Origin: Verrucomicrobia subdivision 6 bacterium | GTDB lineage: Bacteria > Verrucomicrobiota > Verrucomicrobiia > Methylacidiphilales > Verrucolacustridaceae | NCBI GenBank assembly: GCA_947441075.1 | Contig: CANESK010000009.1 | Location: 1-36,934, forward strand | Length of the DNA stretch: 36,934 bases | Direction of reading: 5' to 3' | Part shown: piece after piece, positions 17,311 to 25,144 of the stretch | How the letters are laid out: every line of letters begins with the position of its first letter | How positions within the stretch are numbered: position 1 is the stretch's first letter | Notes under the pieces: model-generated | What the model saw: the letters and a program-made list of their open reading frames with translations, nothing else | Databases searched by the model: none | Told to the model about the DNA's origin: nothing | Program-made: the position numbers and the translations under genes

Positions 17311-20300
17311 GTGAAAGGCGGACGGAAGTTTGCCATCGCCGTATGCCTCGCCTGGGTTTGCCTCGTTCACACGGGTTTCGCCTTGTTCGGACAAGAGTTG
17401 CGCATAGCGCGAGAGACTGAGGTTTCATGGACGCCGATTGTTGGGAATAGTTACCAAGCGCAGTGGTCGCCGACTTCAGTGGACCCGGTATGGACTGACC
17501 TTGGCTCCTCGTTGGCGGCCAGCGGGTCCAGCCAAAGTGCCTACGATATCTCCATGGCGCGGGTTTATCGCGTAATGGAGACGGTTCCGGCCTCGGGCTC
17601 CGTTGTCGTCGCGGCTAATGCCATCACGGCTAATCCCGGATTCGAGTCGGGCACCGCCAACTGGACTCTCGCTGCGATTCATTCGGTCCAGGCGTCGAAC
17701 TCCCGCAGCGGCCTATCGGCGCTGCGAAGTTATATTCCCGGGGGTGCGGTTGGTGCGCAGTTGGTCAAGGAGGTTCCCGCCATTGTCCCCGGCAAAATCT
17801 ACACCTTGTCTTTTTGGGCCAAGCAAATCAGCGCCGGCACGGGTTATGTGCAGCAATACAAGCTGGAATGGGTGAATTCGAACGGTACGGTCCTCAGTGT
17901 GGCTACGGGAAACTGGGTTAATTTTCTCGGCGGGAACGCCGCCTACTCGAAGATCACAACCTCTGCTCTCACCGCACCCGCTAACACCGCAACCGCGCGG
18001 ATCACGTTTTATTTCGCCACCGGCGCGGTAGCTGGATCGAATGGCGACGTATGGCTAGATGATGTAGCTCTCGAGTACCAGACGACTACCACCGCCACGC
18101 CCGCGCAGACGCGGCAGATTTCTTCCACGACCCGCAATGTGATGGGTCTCGAATGGCCCTCGTTGGCAGGTGTCTCTTATACCGTCGAAGAAAATTCCTC
18201 ACTCTCCTCCACAGGATGGTCTGCTGCTTCCGGAACGCTCGCCGGCACCGGTGGGAATCTCTCGCACCGCGTCTCCGCCGAGGGAGCGCAGAAGTTCTTC
18301 CGCGTTAGTCGTCCGATAATCCTAGCCGCGGCCCCGCCCAACATCCGCCTCGTGCCGACTGGCACCGCGGGGTCGATCAGTCTGGCGTGGGATACCGCGG
18401 TTGCATCAGGAGTCACGGGCTACCGTGTTCTTTACGGAACTTCCGCGACGACCTTGAACCAATCTGTGGAATTGGGTTTGGTCCAGTCGATTACCCTTCC
18501 GAATCTGGTTTCGGGTCAGACTTATTACTTCACCGTCGTCTCCTTATCAGGGGACGGCGCGGGTCCCGTCGGGGCGACGGTGCTTTCCTCGTCACCGGAG
18601 AGTGATCCCGTGTTTCTGCCCCTTTTCAGCGTTGCGACTACGCTCCAACCTGATTCGGTGGTTGAGACCTCCACCGCCAAGATCACCTACATCGCCGACC
18701 GGGTGCGTGACCGCCACGCGCGTGAAGCAAATTTTCAAAAGTACGACCATTACCTTACTTTTTATTGGGAGCAGCGGGTGGCGAGTATCGAAATCATTGA
18801 CCGGGTGGCCAAGGGGGGCACAGGGATCACCTTCAACTACACCACCTTGGGTCTCTTAAGTGCCGCCGAGTTCCGGACGTTTTTCGGCGGAATTACGACT
18901 GTGGCCCAATATAATAATAATCAAATTGCCGACCCTGTTTCGACCAATCCCTCCGCCACGCCGGGAGAAACGGATTACAACTACAGCGCGACGATCACTC
19001 AGAACGCTAATGCCAACAACCGCGCCCTGCAGATCGGAGATCGGGTCGAGGTCGAGATCAGCTATTTTCTACTCTCGCCACGCAACGGTCGGAATAACTA
19101 CTACGGCACGACGCTGCTCTATGTGGTGGGTGAAGGCATTGTGCCTTGGGCGCAGGCGAACGATCTGGGCTTGCCCGGCGGGGTTGTGGGGATCGTCAAC
19201 CAGACCCTCGACTCCAATCCCTTGCCCCAGGAAACATGGCTCGGGGGTCGTACAACGCTACCCTATCAATATTCGAATGAGCCGGAACACCGGTTCAAAC
19301 AGATGGCGGGAAATATCACCCCGGAAAACGGCGAAGCCTTCATGCTCGGCCGTCGCCTCCATCACACTGAATTTCAGACCGGTGCGCACTCCGAGGCGGG
19401 CAACCCCGTCTTTACCGGACAAATGAACAAGGTCGGGCCCAAGTTCGTGGCACAAAGTTGCGTCGCTTGTCACGTGAACAATGGACGTTCCCTCCTGCCA
19501 GCGGTGGGCGCCACGATCGACCGCGCAGTGGTCAAAGTGGGGGCCTCGGCCGACGGCACGCCCCATCCGCTGCTAGGCGACCAGCTCCAGCCCTATGCGG
19601 TCGGAGGAACTCCGGAAGCAGGAGTCAAGCTGGCCAGGTTCACCGAGACGACGGGAGCCTACGGCGACGGCACGGCCTACACCCTGCGCAAGCCGGTGCT
19701 TGAATTCAGCGGCGTCATACCATCCTTCCATTCCCTGCGCGTCGCGCCCCAGCTCATCGGACTCGGACTGCTCGAAGCAGTATCGGAAAGTGCGGTCCTT
19801 GCCTTAGCTGATCCAAGCGATCTCAATGCCGACGGCATCTCCGGAAGAGTCAATTACGTGCCAGATCCGAATAATCCCCTCATTCTCCGTTTGGGTAGGT
19901 TCACCCCCAAGGCCAACCAATCCATGGTTATCCATCAGATCGCCTATGCGTTCAACCACGACATGGGAGTGGCCAGCGCGCTCTTCCCCGTGTTTGACGG
20001 TGAGACCTCTGCGGCTACCTCGGAGATCACGGCGACCGAACTCGACCAGATGTCACGCTACGTCGCCTTGCTCGGAGTGGGTGCGCAGCGCAACTTTTTG
20101 GATCCGGAAGTGGTGCGCGGCAAGCAACTCTTCACCTCGGCCTCCTGCGTGGCTTGTCATACTCCGAGCTTCTCCACAAGTGCTTACCATCCGATGGCCG
20201 AGCTGCGTAGCCAAACCATTCATCCTTACACCGACCTCCTTCTTCACGACATGGGGCCTGGGTTAGCCGACAACATGGACGACGAGGGAGGAGCGACTGG

Positions 20301-20508
20301 TGCGGAGTGGCGCACAGCGCCCCTTTGGAACATTGGCCTCAGTGCGGGGGTTAGTGGCGGCGAAGGCTATCTGCACGATGGTCGCGCAAGTACGATCGAG
20401 GAGGCTATCCTTTGGCATGGCGGCGAGGCTACGGCGTCCAAAGAGAAATTCCGCACCATGTCGGCCAGCGACCGTTCGGCCATCCTCCTCTTTCTGCGCT
20501 CGCTCTAA
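17311..20508 (+). CDS. Secreted multidomain di-haem oxidoreductase (DUF1111/COG3488-type) with N-terminal CBM-like and fibronectin III domains
   Basis: ORF track runs 17125-20508; a GTG at 17311 directly precedes a signal-peptide-like segment VKGGRKFAIAVCLAWVCLVHTGFALF. Two c-type haem sites (SCVACH, SCVACH), GRRLHHTEFQTG, GEGYLHDGRASTIEEAILWHGGEA; NPGFESGTANWTL...VWLDDVALEY (CBM4/9-like); ITLPNLVSGQTYYFTVVSLSGDG (FN3). Confidence 0.88.
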   Translation: MKGGRKFAIAVCLAWVCLVHTGFALFGQELRIARETEVSWTPIVGNSYQAQWSPTSVDPVWTDLGSSLAASGSSQSAYDISMARVYRVMETVPASGSVVVAANAITANPGFESGTANWTLAAIHSVQASNSRSGLSALRSYIPGGAVGAQLVKEVPAIVPGKIYTLSFWAKQISAGTGYVQQYKLEWVNSNGTVLSVATGNWVNFLGGNAAYSKITTSALTAPANTATARITFYFATGAVAGSNGDVWLDDVALEYQTTTTATPAQTRQISSTTRNVMGLEWPSLAGVSYTVEENSSLSSTGWSAASGTLAGTGGNLSHRVSAEGAQKFFRVSRPIILAAAPPNIRLVPTGTAGSISLAWDTAVASGVTGYRVLYGTSATTLNQSVELGLVQSITLPNLVSGQTYYFTVVSLSGDGAGPVGATVLSSSPESDPVFLPLFSVATTLQPDSVVETSTAKITYIADRVRDRHAREANFQKYDHYLTFYWEQRVASIEIIDRVAKGGTGITFNYTTLGLLSAAEFRTFFGGITTVAQYNNNQIADPVSTNPSATPGETDYNYSATITQNANANNRALQIGDRVEVEISYFLLSPRNGRNNYYGTTLLYVVGEGIVPWAQANDLGLPGGVVGIVNQTLDSNPLPQETWLGGRTTLPYQYSNEPEHRFKQMAGNITPENGEAFMLGRRLHHTEFQTGAHSEAGNPVFTGQMNKVGPKFVAQSCVACHVNNGRSLLPAVGATIDRAVVKVGASADGTPHPLLGDQLQPYAVGGTPEAGVKLARFTETTGAYGDGTAYTLRKPVLEFSGVIPSFHSLRVAPQLIGLGLLEAVSESAVLALADPSDLNADGISGRVNYVPDPNNPLILRLGRFTPKANQSMVIHQIAYAFNHDMGVASALFPVFDGETSAATSEITATELDQMSRYVALLGVGAQRNFLDPEVVRGKQLFTSASCVACHTPSFSTSAYHPMAELRSQTIHPYTDLLLHDMGPGLADNMDDEGGATGAEWRTAPLWNIGLSAGVSGGEGYLHDGRASTIEEAILWHGGEATASKEKFRTMSASDRSAILLFLRSL

Positions 20509-20559
20509 GAACAAACACTACAGGCTTGCCGACGATAAAAGTCGGATTGGGGTGGGAGT

Positions 20560-20655
20560 ATTGAGTGGTTCAATCGGCGCATCAGGGATGATGCGCCCTA
20601 CCGGTGGATGAATTTAAATTTCCAGGGTCCCGCAGTTCTGCGGAGCTACGAAGGG
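20560..20655. repeat. Dispersed two-hairpin element, copy B
   Basis: AATC-GGCGCATCA-GGGA-TGATGCGCC-CTACCGGTGGATGAATTTAAATTTCCAGGGTCCCGCAGTTCTGCGGAGCTACGAAGGG; same flanks as copy A, stem changed by compensatory pairs. Confidence 0.7.
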
Positions 20656-20662
20656 TTGGAAG

Positions 20663-21043
20663 TTAGATGTGTTTGGAGTCGGCGTGGTCTTTGACGGCGT
20701 AGCCTGATTCTTGGCGGGCGTGATTGACTTCGTTTTTCTTCACATAGCCTTGGTAGATATCCTCGGCGGTCATGCCGAGAGTTTGAGCAAGGGAGACGAG
20801 GAAGTGGAAGAGGTCGACGACTTCAACGCGGGCGTTTTGTTCGTCGAGTTTCTGGTATTTGGCCCACCATTTCCAAGGGAAGCTATCGACGAGCTCGGCG
20901 AGCTCTTGGGTCATGGCGCGGGAGTAGTTGAGGGCCCACTTGGTTTTGTCTTCGGGGGAGAGGTTGGCGAGATCGACCCCAATCTTTTTATTGAGGAGGT
21001 CCTGCATGCGGAAGATTTCGTCAAGTTTATCGGTAGAAGTCAT
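20663..21043 (-). CDS. dUTPase/dimeric all-alpha NTP pyrophosphohydrolase family protein
   Basis: MTSTDKLDEIFRMQDLLNKKIGVDL...WALNYSRAMTQELAELVDSFPWKWWAKYQKLDEQNARVEVVDLFHFLVSLAQTLGMTAEDIYQGYVKKNEVNHARQESGY: ExxE...ExxD pattern of dimeric dUTPases. The 340-aa ORF N-terminal extension is rejected. Confidence 0.85.
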   Translation of the reverse strand: MTSTDKLDEIFRMQDLLNKKIGVDLANLSPEDKTKWALNYSRAMTQELAELVDSFPWKWWAKYQKLDEQNARVEVVDLFHFLVSLAQTLGMTAEDIYQGYVKKNEVNHARQESGYAVKDHADSKHI

Positions 21044-21163
21044 AGAAGATTGGTAGCGGGTGGGGGGTGAAGAAGGAGACTTTTTTACAGAAAAGCGATG
21101 GGGATTGTGAAAAAGGGTGGAAGGATGTTGGACGCAGAGGGAGGGAGGAGGTATCAAGACGGA

Positions 21164-22090
21164 ATGCATGATGTAGTTATTTTGGGGAGTGGGTGTGCCG
21201 GTTGGACGGCGGCGCTTTATTTGGCGCGGGCGAATCTGAAGCCTTTGGTTTTGACGGGGGCGCAGACGGGTGGGTTGCTGACAACGACTTCGGTGGTGGA
21301 AAATTTTCCAGGGTTTCCGCAGGGGATTGATGGGACGACATTGATGATGCAGATGATGGAGCAGGCGCAGAAATTTGGGGCGGAGGTGGAGTTTGGGGTA
21401 TTGGCGGATGAGGTGAAGTTGGGTCGGCCAGTGCATCAGATTCGGGCGGGGAAGAGGGAGATAGAGGCGCGGGTTTTGATTGTGGCGACCGGGGCGGGGC
21501 ATCGGCATTTGGGGGTGCCTGGGGAAAAGGAGTTGGAGACGAAGGGGGTGACATACTGTGCGACGTGTGACGGAGCTTTGCCGATGTTTAGGGATCAGCC
21601 GGTGGTGGTAGTGGGGGGTGGAGATTCGGCGTGTGAGGAGGCGACATTTTTGACGAGATTTGCCTCGAAGGTTTATCTGGTGCACCGACGAGGGGAGTTG
21701 CGGGCGTCGAAGATCATGGCAGACCGGGCGTTGGGCAATCCCAAGATTGAGCCGATCTGGAATGCGGAGGTGGAGAGTGTGGAGGGGATGAAGGAGGGGA
21801 GAGTGACTGGGGTGCAGGTGAAGAGTGGAGTGACGGGCAAGAGTTCGATAGTGGCGTGTTCAGGAGTTTTTATTGCGGTGGGCCACGTACCGAACACGCA
21901 GATTTTTCAAAAGCGGTTGGCGATGGATGAGGCTGGGTATTTGAAGTTGGGGCCCGGGAGTCGGACGAGTACGGAGGGAGTTTTTGGGGCGGGCGATTGT
22001 GCGGATAAAGTTTATCGGCAAGCGATCACTGCGGCGGGAATGGGGTGCATGGCCGCGATCGACGCGGAGCGTTATTTAGCTGGGGGCTGA
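21164..22090 (+). CDS. trxB: Thioredoxin-disulfide reductase
   Basis: MHDVVILGSGCAGWTAALYLARANLKPLVLTG...YCATCDGALP redox CATC motif; GGGDSACEEATFLTRFA; FGAGDCADKVYRQAITAAGMGCMAAIDAERYL. Confidence 0.95.
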   Translation: MHDVVILGSGCAGWTAALYLARANLKPLVLTGAQTGGLLTTTSVVENFPGFPQGIDGTTLMMQMMEQAQKFGAEVEFGVLADEVKLGRPVHQIRAGKREIEARVLIVATGAGHRHLGVPGEKELETKGVTYCATCDGALPMFRDQPVVVVGGGDSACEEATFLTRFASKVYLVHRRGELRASKIMADRALGNPKIEPIWNAEVESVEGMKEGRVTGVQVKSGVTGKSSIVACSGVFIAVGHVPNTQIFQKRLAMDEAGYLKLGPGSRTSTEGVFGAGDCADKVYRQAITAAGMGCMAAIDAERYLAGG

Positions 22091-22749
22091 GAGACGGGAG
22101 CTGGGGGAGTGCTGGGGGTGGCGAGAGAGGGGGCGGGGGGAAGGGTTTCGAGGAGGGCGCGAGCGTCGGGGAGGAAAGCGCTGCCGGTATTGGCGGCGAG
22201 GATATCGTTGAGAACTTGGCGAGCGGCTTCGGGTCGATTTTCCTGAATTTGGAGATGAGCGAGGCCGATGGCGGCGCCAGTGCGGAAAGGGTCGACGGGG
22301 CGATCGGTGATGATGCGGAGGTAGAGGGTTTGGGCGATGGCGCGATCGCCGGCGGAGGAGAGTTGATTGGCTTGGGCGAAACGTGCGGAGGAGGCGAGGG
22401 GGTGTTTAGGAAAATCGCGGAGGAATTGTTCGTAGAGGCTGGCGGCTTTCCGAGGATCTTTTTGGGTGGAGGCCTCGGCGGCGGATTCGAGCAGAGCGAG
22501 GGCGGTGGCGGGTTGGCCTGGGTATTTTTGGATGAGGGTGGCCCAGGTGGCGGCGCCAGGTTGGGTGGCGAGGAGGAGATTGGATTCGGTCCGAGATTTT
22601 TCGGATTTTGAGATTTGCCAGAAAAGAACGGCGATGCCGGCGCAGAGGAGAATTACGATAGGGACGATGGTACTGGGCTTGAGCCAAGCGGGGGCTTGGG
22701 CGGGGAGGATCTGAGGTTCTTCGGCTGGGTTGCGGATGGCATCTGACAT
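22072..22749 (-). CDS. Single-TM tetratricopeptide-repeat protein
   Basis: TM IVPIVILLCAGIAVLFWQI followed by TPR-like helices (AASLYEQFLRDFPKHPLASSARFAQANQLSSAGDRAIAQTLYLRII); 3' end overlaps trxB tail-to-tail by 19 bp. Confidence 0.75.
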   Translation of the reverse strand: MSDAIRNPAEEPQILPAQAPAWLKPSTIVPIVILLCAGIAVLFWQISKSEKSRTESNLLLATQPGAATWATLIQKYPGQPATALALLESAAEASTQKDPRKAASLYEQFLRDFPKHPLASSARFAQANQLSSAGDRAIAQTLYLRIITDRPVDPFRTGAAIGLAHLQIQENRPEAARQVLNDILAANTGSAFLPDARALLETLPPAPSLATPSTPPAPVSQPPAK

Positions 22750-22900
22750 AAGTGTTGAGAATGGTAAAACTTTGGGCTCGGAGCAAGACCGGAAGAAGAG
22801 AGGGCTGAATTTAATCTTTGGGTGCTTGTGGGTTAGGTGGCCTGATTAGGGCCGGGGAGCGGTGAGGGGTTGAGGAGCAATAAATTAAGCGAAATAAGAG

Positions 22901-22945
22901 TTGACCTTGGTGGTGTGTAGTGGGTAGAAATGGGTAAATGAGGTT
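22901..22945 (+). promoter_or_regulatory. Putative MraZ operator/dcw promoter
   Basis: TTGACC at 22901 and TAGAAA at 22925; TGGTG-TGTAG-TGGGT-AGAAA-TGGGT-AAATG-AGGTT repeats with exact 10-bp period from 22911, resembling TGGGN repeats bound by MraZ. Confidence 0.75.
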
Positions 22946-22982
22946 AAATATGTTTGTTTGTGGCTAGCAAATACATACATCG

Positions 22983-23417
22983 ATGAAAGAGGCATATACG
23001 GATCGGTTTGAGTTTTCCTTGGATTCCAAGGGTCGAATCTCCGTGCCTGCGGAGTGGAGGGGAGAAGCTTTCGAGAAAAGATTTTTAGTGATGCCGTCGG
23101 CGGAAGGATGTCTACGAGTTTATCCTGCAAGTTTTCTGGGTCGGCAGATGGAGAAATTGGCAGCGGACGGAACTTCCTCCTCGGATTTAAAACGAAAAAG
23201 TCTGGAGAAATTGGCGAGTGTGATTCAATCGGCGGAGCCTGATCAGCAGGGAAGAATCATGTTGCGTGAAAAATTCCGGCAGCACGCGGCTTTGGGTCGG
23301 GAAGCGGTCTTGATTGGATGTTTGGATCACTTTCAGGTTTGGGAGCCGCGGCGTTGGACGAAGATGGCTCCGGCAGCGACTACCTTTGAGCAGGTAGCAA
23401 AGGATGCAGGTTTGTGA
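22983..23417 (+). CDS. mraZ: Transcriptional regulator MraZ
   Basis: YTDRFEFSLDSKGRISVPAEWRGEAFEKRFLVMPSAEGCLRVYPASFL...AEPDQQGRIMLREKFRQHAALGREAVLIGCLDHFQVWEPRRW; two DxxGRI/VxxP motifs; first gene of the dcw cluster. Confidence 0.95.
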   Translation: MKEAYTDRFEFSLDSKGRISVPAEWRGEAFEKRFLVMPSAEGCLRVYPASFLGRQMEKLAADGTSSSDLKRKSLEKLASVIQSAEPDQQGRIMLREKFRQHAALGREAVLIGCLDHFQVWEPRRWTKMAPAATTFEQVAKDAGL

Positions 23418-23629
23418 TGATGAATCTGAGCCCAGCTTTTTCATTCGCCACGATGCTGGTGTATCCCGAGGAGCGGGGGTTGAGCGCAGGGAATTTGATA
23501 ACGGCCTTGAATGTCCCTTTCCAGGATTCGGAATCCCACCGCAGGCGGAAAGTCCGCGAGCAGGTGGCCCGTTGCTGGGATCTCCTCCAGATGGAGGAGG
23601 AAAGGAACCGAACCGACTGCCGGAACTGA
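23417..23629 (+). CDS. Small hypothetical protein translationally coupled to mraZ
   Basis: ATG at 23417 overlaps the mraZ stop (TGATG); ~70 aa MMNLSPAFSFATMLVYPEERGLSAGNLITALNVPFQDSESHRRRKVREQVARCWDLLQMEEERNRTDCRN, coding-like codon pattern. Confidence 0.45.
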   Translation: MMNLSPAFSFATMLVYPEERGLSAGNLITALNVPFQDSESHRRRKVREQVARCWDLLQMEEERNRTDCRN

Positions 23630-23696
23630 TTCCGATGGGCGGGCCCGGGAGGCACGCACCGTCGGATCGGTGTGGCCGTCTGAGGAGGAGCAGAAT

Positions 23697-23876
23697 ATGG
23701 ACTGGAAGCAGATGATGAGAGGCAAAATGGCGTGCGGCTTTTCCTGCCGCCGCGATGAAACGGGTCGGGTGGAAGGCCACGGGATCGTGAAGCTTCCCAA
23801 ACGGAACGCGTATGAATTAGTGGGACTACGACGACCTTTACGACGGGAAACCCTCCGGCTTCGCCCGGTGATCTAA
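23697..23876 (+). CDS. Small basic hypothetical protein just upstream of rsmH
   Basis: GGAGGAG Shine-Dalgarno 6 nt before ATG at 23697; 59 aa MDWKQMMRGKMACGFSCRRDETGRVEGHGIVKLPKRNAYELVGLRRPLRRETLRLRPVI; stop is 3 nt before the rsmH GTG. Confidence 0.45.
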   Translation: MDWKQMMRGKMACGFSCRRDETGRVEGHGIVKLPKRNAYELVGLRRPLRRETLRLRPVI

Positions 23877-23879
23877 CGA

Positions 23880-24794
23880 GTGGAACACGTCCCTGTTTTA
23901 TTGGAAGCGACTATGGAAATCCTCCAACCTGCCCCTGGCCGCACGGTGATTGACGCGACCTTTGGTCGTGGCGGGCATAGTCGCGCCCTCTTAGCGAGGG
24001 GGGCACGGGTGATTGCTTTGGATGTAGATCCTGAGGCGGAGGTTGAAGCGAAGAAATTAGCGACTGAGGTAGGGACGGATCGGTTTTGTTTTCACCGAGC
24101 AAATTTTGGTCAGTTGGCGCAGGTCATGGAAAAAGAGGGACCGGTGGATGGGTTGCTGCTGGATTTGGGAATTTCTTCGCCTCAGGTAGATCAGGCGGAG
24201 CGCGGATTTAGTTTCCAGCAGGACGGGCCTCTGGATATGCGAATGGATCCGACCACGGGAACGACGGCGGCGGATTTAGTGAACAATCTTTCGGAGCCTG
24301 AATTGCGTGGCTTGCTGCGCGAGGGGGGAGAGGATCGGGATCCAGGGAAAATTTCCCGAGGAATTATGCGGGCCCGTCCTTTGCTTACGACGGGGGAGTT
24401 GGCTACGGCGGTAGCTCGGGTGACGAGGCAACCGAGACCTGGAGCGAAGCATCCTGCGACAAGGACTTTTCTGGCGTTGCGCCGTGCGGTGAACCGCGAG
24501 GGGGGAACCTTGGATGAGGTCTTGGCGGCGGTGCCTAAGGTATTGCGGCCGGGAGGTCGGTTAGTGGTTTTGACTTATCACTCGGCGGAAGATCGGGCGG
24601 TGAAGGTGTGGATTCGTGAGCATTCGGAAGAGGAAAAAAGAGAGATGGGGATGGCGTTTGGTCATCCGAATTTAGAGCGATGGGTCAAACGGTTGGATGA
24701 GGTGGTGCCGACGGAGGAAGAGATTGCGATGAATCCGCGGGCGCGAAGTGCTCGATTACGTGCTGCGGAGCGGGAGAAAGAGAGATCCACGTGA
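23880..24794 (+). CDS. rsmH: 16S rRNA (cytosine(1402)-N(4))-methyltransferase
   Basis: EHVPVLLEATMEIL...VIDATFGRGGHSRALL...GLLLDLGISSPQVDQAERGFSFQQDGPLDMRMD...ALRRAVN...VLTYHSAEDRAVK. Confidence 0.96.
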   Translation: MEHVPVLLEATMEILQPAPGRTVIDATFGRGGHSRALLARGARVIALDVDPEAEVEAKKLATEVGTDRFCFHRANFGQLAQVMEKEGPVDGLLLDLGISSPQVDQAERGFSFQQDGPLDMRMDPTTGTTAADLVNNLSEPELRGLLREGGEDRDPGKISRGIMRARPLLTTGELATAVARVTRQPRPGAKHPATRTFLALRRAVNREGGTLDEVLAAVPKVLRPGGRLVVLTYHSAEDRAVKVWIREHSEEEKREMGMAFGHPNLERWVKRLDEVVPTEEEIAMNPRARSARLRAAEREKERST

Positions 24795-25144
24795 GTCGTA
24801 ATCAGATCCGCCGGACGAATCACGTAGGGGGAACGCCGTTAATCCGTTTTATGGTGGGGGCGGGTATAGCGACCTCCTTGGTGGTGGTCTTTGCGCTACT
24901 CCATGTGACGAACATTCATGAAGCGGGGGAGTTGAAGAAGTTGGAAGTGGCCCGAGGTCATTTAGACGATTTGGTTAAATCAGCGCGATTGCAAGCGGAG
25001 CGGTTAAGTTCTCCGCGGAATCTTTCGGAGCGTGCGGCGCAAATGAATCTGGGGCTGATTAGTGTGAGCCAATTAGAAATCGTCGAAGGGCCAACCCGCC
25101 GGAATTGGCAAGGAACCGATATGGCGAAGGACGGGACACGATGA
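24791..25144 (+). CDS. ftsL: FtsL-like cell division protein
   Basis: Small bitopic protein (FMVGAGIATSLVVVFALLHV, then coiled-coil) located between rsmH and ftsI; GTGA overlap with rsmH. Confidence 0.75.
   Translation: MSRNQIRRTNHVGGTPLIRFMVGAGIATSLVVVFALLHVTNIHEAGELKKLEVARGHLDDLVKSARLQAERLSSPRNLSERAAQMNLGLISVSQLEIVEGPTRRNWQGTDMAKDGTR

Noticed and set aside
20529-20545. Hairpin CCGAC-GATAAAA-GTCGG after the cytochrome gene as terminator
   Set aside because: Only a 5-bp stem with a 7-nt loop and no following T-run; not enough to call a terminator.
20663-21685. 340-aa minus-strand ORF as annotated
   Set aside because: Only the last 126 codons resemble a protein family (dUTPase-like); the N-terminal part is a His/Pro/Arg-rich antisense read of trxB.
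23524-23600. Possible RNase P RNA (GGCGGAAAGTCCGCG resembles the GGAAAGUCCG box)
   Set aside because: No matching downstream ACAGAA..GGCUUA or GGUAAGAG-type conserved regions could be found; the resemblance is limited to one short hairpin.
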